From positions 1 through 36,852 of the forward strand of contig JAIXXB010000016.1 in the NCBI GenBank assembly GCA_027490955.1: a stretch of DNA of 36,852 nucleotides, in the 5' to 3' direction. A program made the position numbers and the translations under genes. The notes below the pieces were generated by a model. It made no database searches and was not told where the DNA came from. It saw only the letters and a program-made list of their open reading frames with translations. The first letter of the stretch is position 1; each line of letters starts with the position of its first letter. Positions 18,345 to 24,626 of this stretch are shown here, piece after piece. Origin of the DNA: Rhodobacter sp. (GTDB taxonomy: Bacteria; Pseudomonadota; Alphaproteobacteria; Rhodobacterales; Rhodobacteraceae).

Positions 18345-19483
18345 CCGCGCAAACCATAGGCGTCGAGTTGCGCCCAAGTGTCGGTAAGGTCAATCACTTG
18401 GCCGCTTTCGCGTGCGCGATCTAGGGCCAGTGCGGCAATGCCTGCCTCCATCGCATCCAAAATTGACACGGGTAGACCTGCCGATTGCCCCCGCATATAG
18501 GCCGCGATATCGCGGCACATCATGGCATCTGCGCCGTAATGCGCGCCTTTGGCGGCCGCGCCAGTGGTGTAATCATGGTCGGCCAGCCTGCGCCCATCGC
18601 GCGCAGTCACCCGCAGAAATCCGCGCACAAAATCCCCTTCGGCCATGCCGCGCGCGCCCATCACGCAAAAGCGGCGATGTTCGTCTGGGGCGTTCAGATT
18701 GGTGTGAAAGGCAAGGCTGCTGCCCGTTTCATATTGCAAAATCGCCGTTTGAAAATCGATGATATCGCCATCTGAACGGAATGGATCATCGGTGGCCTGC
18801 CACACTGATTTTTTGACATGAAAAATGTCAGCTTCGGCGTTGCTGGCAGGGGCATGGGCAGGCACAAAGCTTTTGCGCCCCCCGAATGAGGCCACGCGCG
18901 CTGGGCGCGATGCGGTGATCATGTTGTAAATGTCCAAATCGTGGCAGCATTTTTCCAGCATAAACCCGCCCGTCAGGTTCGTTTTTCGCCGCCAATCGCG
19001 CATAAAGAACGCGCCGTGATAGGGGGCGATATGTTCGTTCGCTTCAAGGCTCACTATTTCGCCCAACTGACCATCGGCCATGGCGCGGCGCAGATCGACC
19101 ATATGCTGCGAATAGCGCAGAACCAGTCCCACCATGGCGCGCCCCGCCCCGCCATGCAGCGACAAAAGGCGGGCAAGTTCCAGCGTTTCTTCGATAGAAA
19201 TCACCACGGGCTTTTCCGTGAAAATCTGCACCCCTGCCTCTAGCCCAAGGCGGATTTGCTCTAGGTGAAAGACATTGGGGGAAAAGACGCAGTAAAGGTC
19301 GGGCTTTGCATCCGATAGCATCGCCTCGACGCTGTCATAGCGCGGAATATCCCCGCCCAGCATGTCCAGATGGGTGGGGAAAGGGTCATAAAACCCAACC
19401 ACCTTTGCCTCGGGCATTTCGGCCAGAAGGGTGCTGAGCACATGGCCTGCGCGCAGACCCATTCCTGCTGTGACAATCCGCAT
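18341..19483 (-). CDS. Gfo/Idh/MocA-family NAD(P)-dependent protein
   Basis: A 380-residue member of the Gfo/Idh/MocA family. The N-terminal Rossmann fold begins MRIVTAGMGLRAGHVL, the conserved FTEKPV lies near residue 90, and GGFMLEKCCHDLDIYNM is the catalytic-region equivalent near residue 170. The C-terminal half is the usual alpha/beta substrate domain. No signal peptide is visible, so it is cytoplasmic. Substrate is unknown. In an AgaS/NagA operon it could be an amino-sugar oxidoreductase, or an NAD-dependent glycosidase of the GH109 type, which shares this fold and acts on alpha-GalNAc. Sequence alone does not decide. Confidence 0.8.
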   Translation of the reverse strand: MRIVTAGMGLRAGHVLSTLLAEMPEAKVVGFYDPFPTHLDMLGGDIPRYDSVEAMLSDAKPDLYCVFSPNVFHLEQIRLGLEAGVQIFTEKPVVISIEETLELARLLSLHGGAGRAMVGLVLRYSQHMVDLRRAMADGQLGEIVSLEANEHIAPYHGAFFMRDWRRKTNLTGGFMLEKCCHDLDIYNMITASRPARVASFGGRKSFVPAHAPASNAEADIFHVKKSVWQATDDPFRSDGDIIDFQTAILQYETGSSLAFHTNLNAPDEHRRFCVMGARGMAEGDFVRGFLRVTARDGRRLADHDYTTGAAAKGAHYGADAMMCRDIAAYMRGQSAGLPVSILDAMEAGIAALALDRARESGQVIDLTDTWAQLDAYGLRG

Positions 19484-19500
19484 TTCGTCTATCCTTAGAA

Positions 19501-20598
19501 TTAAGCCGCGAGGGCAGGGGCGGCAAGGCGGCGCATCACGCGGCCGGCATTGTCAAATACATGGGCGTCTTGGGGGGCAAAGGTCAGGCCAATATCCTCG
19601 CCTTCGCGCACAGGGCTGTCGCCCGCCAGCGCCGCGCAAATCTTTTGCCCCGTTTGAGTTGCTCCATAGGAAATGGCAGTGCCGCCCAAACGTTCCAGCA
19701 CGCGCAGTTTCATCGAAAGCCCTTTGCCAAGACGCAGGTTTTCGGGGCGGATTCCTACCTCTACCGCATCGCCCTTTTGCGCCGTACCAAAGTCGACTGG
19801 CAGGGTCATGCGTGCGCCACCTGCAATGTCAACTGTCAGCCCATCTTTGTCTGTGCCCACAACTGTGGCAGGCAAAAGGTTCATATTGGGCTGGCCGATA
19901 AAGGTGGCAACAAAGCGGGTTGCGGGGTGGTGATACAGTTCCATCGGCGTGCCAAACTGTTCAATGCGGCCTTTATTCAGCACAACAATGCGGTGCGCCA
20001 TCGTCATGGCTTCGATTTGGTCATGCGTAACAAAGATCATCGTGGCATCAAGGTCGCGTTGCAGGGCAGAAAGTTCGACCCGCATCTCGCCGCGCAGGGC
20101 GGCATCAAGGTTCGACAAAGGCTCGTCAAATAAGAAAACTTTGGGATTGCGGACGATGGATCGCCCAATGGCCACACGCTGGCGCTGCCCGCCAGACAGT
20201 TGGCCGGGTTTCAACTGCAACTTGTCATTCAATTGCAAGATTTCTGCGGCGCGTCCCACTTTTTGGCGCACCTCAGCCTCGGGCAGGCGGGCAACGCGCA
20301 GGGGAAAGGCGATGTTTTCGAAAACCGTCAAATGCGGATACAGGGCATAGGATTGAAACACCATGGAAATGCCGCGATCGACAGGCGCTGCCTGCGATAC
20401 ATCGACGCCGTCAATCAAGATGCGCCCTGCGCTGGCCTCTTCCAAACCTGCGATAATGCGCAAAAGCGTGGACTTGCCGCAGCCCGACGGGCCAACAAAC
20501 ACCACAAATTCGCGGTCGCGCACCGCCAAATCAATGCCATGCAGCACCTGCGCTGTGCCGAAGGATTTGGTCAATGCGGAAAGTTCCAGCGTGGCCAT
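19501..20598 (-). CDS. Sugar ABC transporter ATP-binding protein (UgpC/MalK type)
   Basis: A 365-residue ATPase that powers the importer encoded upstream. Walker A is GPSGCGKST (residues ~36-44), the signature is LSGGQRQRVAIGRSI, Walker B is VFLFDEPLSNLD and the switch region is FVTHDQIEAMTM. The C-terminal ~130 residues form an OB/TOBE domain of the CUT1 type (VEVGIRPENLRLG). The start at 20598 follows the solute-binding gene by 55 nt, a gap that contains a strong stem-loop. MalK-like TOBE domains can also bind regulators, but no motif for that is evident here. Confidence 0.92.
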   Translation of the reverse strand: MATLELSALTKSFGTAQVLHGIDLAVRDREFVVFVGPSGCGKSTLLRIIAGLEEASAGRILIDGVDVSQAAPVDRGISMVFQSYALYPHLTVFENIAFPLRVARLPEAEVRQKVGRAAEILQLNDKLQLKPGQLSGGQRQRVAIGRSIVRNPKVFLFDEPLSNLDAALRGEMRVELSALQRDLDATMIFVTHDQIEAMTMAHRIVVLNKGRIEQFGTPMELYHHPATRFVATFIGQPNMNLLPATVVGTDKDGLTVDIAGGARMTLPVDFGTAQKGDAVEVGIRPENLRLGKGLSMKLRVLERLGGTAISYGATQTGQKICAALAGDSPVREGEDIGLTFAPQDAHVFDNAGRVMRRLAAPALAA

Positions 20599-20624
20599 AG
20601 TGACAACCTATCAATGAAAGGAAA

Positions 20625-20646
20625 GGGGCGCGGTATTCCGCGCCCC
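20625..20646 (-). terminator. Strong stem-loop between binding-protein and ATPase genes
   Basis: GGGGCGCGG and CCGCGCCCC form a perfect 9-bp stem with a 4-nt TATT loop. On the minus (transcribed) strand it is followed by TTTCCTTTC rather than a continuous U-run. It sits directly after the solute-binding protein stop. Its likely role is to protect the upstream mRNA from 3' decay or to cause partial termination, so that the binding protein is made in excess over the downstream subunits. Confidence 0.8.
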
Positions 20647-20653
20647 CCAAAGC

Positions 20654-21865
20654 TTAGCGCACCGCGGCCAGTTCTTCGCCAGCGGTTGTGACCAATTCAT
20701 CAACCGAACCTTCGCCCAGCATGATGCCCTGCACCATGTTGGTAAAGACCGCTTGCAGCGATTTGAAATCTTCGACCATAGGCTCTGGCCCACCCGTCGA
20801 GATGCCTGCCACAAACACTGGCCATGGGTCTGCCTTATAGTAGACATCGCTCATGCCCATTTTTTCGTAATCCAAGATCGGCGTCAGGCCCCAAGTGCTG
20901 TCAAGGTCATACTGCGCCTCGCCCGAGGTCAGCGCCTTGGCCAGTTTGGTTGCCAGTTCTTCATGGCCGGTGCCCTTGAACACGGCGATCGAGTCCGTGA
21001 TCAGGATCGTGCCCGAATCCCCAGATGGGCCGTGCGGAATTGGCACGATCAACTGGTTTGGCACTTTTTCAGCATGTTGCCCTTTGCCCCATGGCCCTGT
21101 GACATACATGGCGATTTGGCCATCGTTGAACAGGTCCTTCATCTGGTCGCGTTCCCATTCCGTGGGGCCAGACTGCATATAGGGCAACAAGTCTGCATAT
21201 AGTTGCAGCGTTTCGCGGGTGGCTTGGCTGTCCAAAGCGGGCGCGCCGCTTTCGTCGAATACAAGACCATCGTTGGAATACAGGAAATCAAGGAACATAT
21301 GCATGGTGTTGTCAAAATCCTTGCCCGCAATGCCAATGCCAGCGGCATCGGTGTTGTCGGTCACGGTTTTGGCCAATGCCACCAGATCGGCCCATGTGGC
21401 GGGCGCTTTGCATTCAGCGCCAGCGGCTTCGACCACGGTGCAGTTGATATACAGCGCTTTGGTCGAAAAGGCGTGTGGAATGCCCCAATACTGCCCACCA
21501 GTAGACACGGTCGACAAAACGCCGGGCTGATAGAGGGCCTCTTCTTCGGGCGAGAAGGTGACTGGGACGATCAAATCATTCTTGGCCAACTGGCGCAGCG
21601 TGCGCGAGCCCATATAGGCAATCGAAGGCGGATCACCAGCCGCAGCCAACTGCATCGATTTATCTTGGCACGTGCCCCATTCCACGGCCTCCATATTCAC
21701 GGTCACGCCCGCATTTTCCGCGATGAACGTGTCGATAACCTTTTGGTCGGCAGGGCGCACTTCGCCGCCGCACATGATAAAATGCAGCTCTTCGGCCTGT
21801 GCAGACAGGGCCGTGCCTGCCAGCAGGGCCGCTGCCATGGTTAGTGTCTTTACAGATGTCATCAT
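20654..21865 (-). CDS. Sugar ABC transporter periplasmic solute-binding protein
   Basis: A 403-residue CUT1-family extracellular binding protein (family 1, maltose-binding fold). The N-terminus MTSVKTLTMAAALLAGTALSAQA is a Sec signal peptide with probable cleavage after AQA, followed by the mature EELHFIMCGGEVRPADQKV. There is no lipobox, so the protein should be soluble in the periplasm. Two adjacent Met codons (21865 and 21862) are possible starts behind an AAGGGAG site. Within the operon it is third, after both permeases, whereas binding proteins are often encoded first. The ligand is probably an N-acetylhexosamine or its oligosaccharide, inferred from the enzymes downstream. Confidence 0.92.
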   Translation of the reverse strand: MMTSVKTLTMAAALLAGTALSAQAEELHFIMCGGEVRPADQKVIDTFIAENAGVTVNMEAVEWGTCQDKSMQLAAAGDPPSIAYMGSRTLRQLAKNDLIVPVTFSPEEEALYQPGVLSTVSTGGQYWGIPHAFSTKALYINCTVVEAAGAECKAPATWADLVALAKTVTDNTDAAGIGIAGKDFDNTMHMFLDFLYSNDGLVFDESGAPALDSQATRETLQLYADLLPYMQSGPTEWERDQMKDLFNDGQIAMYVTGPWGKGQHAEKVPNQLIVPIPHGPSGDSGTILITDSIAVFKGTGHEELATKLAKALTSGEAQYDLDSTWGLTPILDYEKMGMSDVYYKADPWPVFVAGISTGGPEPMVEDFKSLQAVFTNMVQGIMLGEGSVDELVTTAGEELAAVR

Positions 21866-21893
21866 AGTCTCCCTTATGTTGGATGTCTGACTG

Positions 21894-22739
21894 TCACTCT
21901 TTCACCGCGCCCGCTGTCAGACCAGCGACGAGGTATTTCTGCAGGAACAGGAAGAACACCAGAACGGGCAGCACGCCTGTTAGGGCTGCGGCCATCATCT
22001 CGTTCCATGTTGTGTCCTGATACCCGATAAATTCAAACAAGCCCGCAGGCAGGGGCTGCAATTCGCGCACGTTGTTGAAAGTGATCGCGAACAGAAATTG
22101 CTGCGCATAGGCCCCGATGAAAACCGAGGTTGACACCACGATCATGCCTGGAACTGCCAGCGGAATGACCACGCGGCGCAGGGTGTATAGGCGCGATGCG
22201 CCATCGACATAGGCGGCCTCTTCCAATTCGCGCGGGATCTTTTCAAGGTAGCTGCGCAGCAACCAAATGCCCGTGGGGATCAAAAAGGCCACGCCCGGAA
22301 TGATCATGGCCCAATAGGTATTCAACAGGCTAAGCTGGCGCAGCACGCGATACAGCGGGATAAGCAGCACCGCGCCCGTGAACATATTCACCGCCAAAAA
22401 CCCGCCCAAGGACAGGGACTTGAACGGGAATTCCAGCCGCGCATAGGCATAGGCACCCGGTATCACCACAACCATAGTCGCCACAGTCACGCAGAGCGCG
22501 ATAAAGACCGAATTGAAGATATACCGCCCCAGCAGCGGCACTGTGACCCACATATCGCGGTAGGCTTGCCACGAAAAATCCTCGGACCACCACGTGAAAT
22601 CGGCGGTCATCAGATGCGACATGGGCCGTAGGCTGACGCGAAACATTTCGATAAAGGGCATCAGGATGAACAGCAAAAAGATAAAGGTGGCGATATAAAG
22701 CCCGATCTTTTGCCAGATATTCAGACGATCAATCATCAT
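21894..22739 (-). CDS. Sugar ABC transporter permease (MalG type)
   Basis: A 281-residue inner-membrane permease with six predicted hydrophobic segments, starting with IGLYIATFIFLLFILMPFI. The cytoplasmic EAA loop is ELEEAAYVDGASRLYTLRRVVIPLAVPG, where it contacts the ATPase. It starts at 22739, immediately next to the stop of the partner permease (0 nt gap); the second Met is an alternative. With the MalF-type protein it forms the channel of a CUT1 importer. Confidence 0.92.
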   Translation of the reverse strand: MMIDRLNIWQKIGLYIATFIFLLFILMPFIEMFRVSLRPMSHLMTADFTWWSEDFSWQAYRDMWVTVPLLGRYIFNSVFIALCVTVATMVVVIPGAYAYARLEFPFKSLSLGGFLAVNMFTGAVLLIPLYRVLRQLSLLNTYWAMIIPGVAFLIPTGIWLLRSYLEKIPRELEEAAYVDGASRLYTLRRVVIPLAVPGMIVVSTSVFIGAYAQQFLFAITFNNVRELQPLPAGLFEFIGYQDTTWNEMMAAALTGVLPVLVFFLFLQKYLVAGLTAGAVKE

Positions 22740-23660
22740 CTATTTCGCCCCATAATGGCGGTTCACGCGGTTGAGAAAATACAAATAAGCCAACGAGAAC
22801 AGCGCCAGCAGCGCCACGATCACCACCGCGCGCGCGGCCCCCTCGCCAAAGCGCTGGCTGGAAATGGCCACTTTATAGGTATCGATAATCAGCGTGGTCG
22901 TGGCCCCGCGCGGCCCGCCTTCGGTGAGGATCCAGATGATTTCAAAGCTGTTGAATGTCCAAATCGCCGAAAGCAGCGCCATCGACACGATCACAGGCAT
23001 GATCTGCGGAATGGTGATGCGGCGAAAGCGATACCAGCGCCTTGCGCCATCAACCCATGCCGCCTCGTATAAATCGCGGCTCACGCCTTGCATTGCAGCC
23101 AAAAAGAACAGCGTCACCATCGGCGTGCCAACCCAGACATCGGTGACAACGGCCGAATAAAACGCGCTTGTTTTGGTCGCCAACAGCGCGACGCGATCCT
23201 GAATGATGCCAAATTCCTGCAACAGGCCCGAAATCAGGCCGAAATAGCCATTATACATCCATTTCCAGCCAATCACACCAATGGCTACGGGGATGACCCA
23301 CGGCGGCATCACCAAAATGCGAAACAGCGCCTTGCCCGGAAGGGCGGCGTTCAGCAAGGATGCGCCAATCAGGCCCATGACCAATTTCAGGCTGACGGAC
23401 AGGAACATCCAATAGAAGGTGCGCCCGACTGTGTCATAGAATTTGGGGCTGGACAGCAGTTCGGCATAATTGGCAAGGCCAATGTATTCCTCGCCGCCGA
23501 GCGTGGCATTGGTAAAGGAAAGGCGAATGGTTTCAGCCAAAGGCCATGCCACAATCACGCCAATGAACAGCAGCGCGGGCGAGATCAGCAGCCATGCAAA
23601 GGCAGCTTCCGACAGGCCCGACCTTGCCATTATCGGCGCGGATTGTCCTGTGTTTGCCAT
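22740..23660 (-). CDS. Sugar ABC transporter permease (MalF type)
   Basis: A 306-residue inner-membrane permease with about six membrane segments, the first being FAWLLISPALLFIGVIVAWPL. The EAA loop is DLYEAAWVDGARRWYRFRRITIPQIMP. The ATG at 23660 was chosen because GGGGAAG lies 6-7 bases upstream; the longer frame would extend into the regulatory region and begins with non-permease sequence. It is the first gene of the ten-gene minus-strand operon and is divergent from the GntR gene. Confidence 0.92.
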   Translation of the reverse strand: MANTGQSAPIMARSGLSEAAFAWLLISPALLFIGVIVAWPLAETIRLSFTNATLGGEEYIGLANYAELLSSPKFYDTVGRTFYWMFLSVSLKLVMGLIGASLLNAALPGKALFRILVMPPWVIPVAIGVIGWKWMYNGYFGLISGLLQEFGIIQDRVALLATKTSAFYSAVVTDVWVGTPMVTLFFLAAMQGVSRDLYEAAWVDGARRWYRFRRITIPQIMPVIVSMALLSAIWTFNSFEIIWILTEGGPRGATTTLIIDTYKVAISSQRFGEGAARAVVIVALLALFSLAYLYFLNRVNRHYGAK

Positions 23661-23740
23661 GCTGCACTTCCCCCAATCCTGCGCGAATCGCAGTGCTGGG
23701 GTAAAGATACCAAAATCAAATTGTAATGCTACCAATATAA

Positions 23741-23764
23741 TACCAAATACGCAAAAAATTGGTA
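23741..23764. promoter_or_regulatory. Candidate operator dyad TACCAA-N12-TTGGTA
   Basis: A perfect 6-bp inverted repeat with a 12-bp spacer, half-sites facing outward. A further TACCAA at 23730 lies 11 bp from the first half-site, one helical turn away on the same DNA face. The dyad is near the start of the importer operon (permease ATG at 23660) and could block its promoter. Confidence 0.6.
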
Positions 23765-23827
23765 AATGGGCAAGATTCCCCTTGTTTTAGGCCAGAAAAT
23801 CATTCCAATAGACGTCAGGCGCATATA

Positions 23828-23851
23828 TTGGTAATGTGAAAATAATACCAA
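23828..23851. promoter_or_regulatory. Candidate operator dyad TTGGTA-N12-TACCAA
   Basis: A perfect 6-bp inverted repeat, again with a 12-bp spacer but in the opposite half-site order to the dyad at 23741-23764. It ends 13 bases before the GntR start codon (23865), so bound protein would overlap the ribosome site or promoter of the regulator itself. This suggests autoregulation. Confidence 0.6.
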
Positions 23852-23864
23852 TTCGGGGGCGATA

Positions 23865-24626
23865 ATGCAGGATCATTTGGCGATATATCGTCCCAAGGCA
23901 TGGCTGCGCGCAGGGCAGGGGCCGCGGTATGAACAGTTATATCGGCATTTGCTGGCGGCGATCACCTCGGGCGAGATGGCCGCGCAATCGCAACTGCCGC
24001 CCGAGCGCGAGCTTGCCGAAATTGCCGAGGTGAGCCGTGTGACGGTGCGCAAAGCGGTGGCGCAACTTGTCGAAGACAGCCTGCTGGAACAGAGGCGCGG
24101 GGCGGGCACTTTTGTGCGCGCCCCGCGCCCCAAAATGGAACATTCCCTTTCGGCGCTGATGTCTTTCACCGAATATATGCGCCAGCGCGGCAAAACCTCG
24201 ACCAGCCGCATCTTGCAGCGCGGCATTGTCCCGCCCAGCCCAGACGAGCAAATCGCACTTGGATTGCCAGGCAGCGAGACCCTCTCGCGGGTGGAACGCT
24301 TGCGCTTTGCCGATGATGTGCCGATGGCGTTGGAACGATCATCCCTGCCGCGCGACATTCTGCCTGATCCTGATATGGTCGATGTCTCGCTGTATGACGT
24401 GCTGCGCGCCCGCGCCTTGGCCCCGACCCGCGCTGTGCAACGGATCACGGCGGTGAATTTGGGCGGTGATGATGCGCGGCTTTTGAACCTTGTCGACGGG
24501 GCGGCGGTGCTGCGCATTGATCGCACGGCCTATTTGCCATCGGGGCGGCCGATTGAGTTTACGCGCGGTCTATATCGATCAGACATCTATGATTTTATTG
24601 CAGAATTACGTTTGGATGCATCATGA
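23865..24626 (+). CDS. GntR-family amino-sugar regulator (NagR/DasR-like)
   Basis: A 253-residue GntR/HutC-subfamily regulator. The winged helix spans ~20-88 (QLPPERELAEIAEVSRVTVRKAVAQLVEDSLLEQRRGAGTFV in segments), and the UTRA ligand domain spans ~105-245, ending with IDRTAYLPSGRPIEFTRGLYRSDIYDF. UTRA domains of the NagR/DasR group sense GlcNAc-6-P or glucosamine-6-P. It is divergent from the importer operon and overlaps the GH20 gene by 4 nt, which makes it the probable local regulator of both. GGGGGC precedes the ATG. The effector is inferred, not visible. Confidence 0.9.
   Translation: MQDHLAIYRPKAWLRAGQGPRYEQLYRHLLAAITSGEMAAQSQLPPERELAEIAEVSRVTVRKAVAQLVEDSLLEQRRGAGTFVRAPRPKMEHSLSALMSFTEYMRQRGKTSTSRILQRGIVPPSPDEQIALGLPGSETLSRVERLRFADDVPMALERSSLPRDILPDPDMVDVSLYDVLRARALAPTRAVQRITAVNLGGDDARLLNLVDGAAVLRIDRTAYLPSGRPIEFTRGLYRSDIYDFIAELRLDAS

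Larger units (their letters stand above)
23661..23864. promoter_or_regulatory. Divergent control region with six TTGGTA/TACCAA half-sites
   Basis: This 204-base AT-rich region separates the importer operon from the GntR/GH20 pair. It contains TACCAA at 23708, 23730, 23741 and 23846 and TTGGTA at 23759 and 23828. The hexamer resembles half-sites reported for GntR/HutC-type amino-sugar regulators (NagR/DasR group). The adjacent GntR product is the obvious candidate binder. Promoter hexamers could not be assigned with confidence. Confidence 0.7.
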
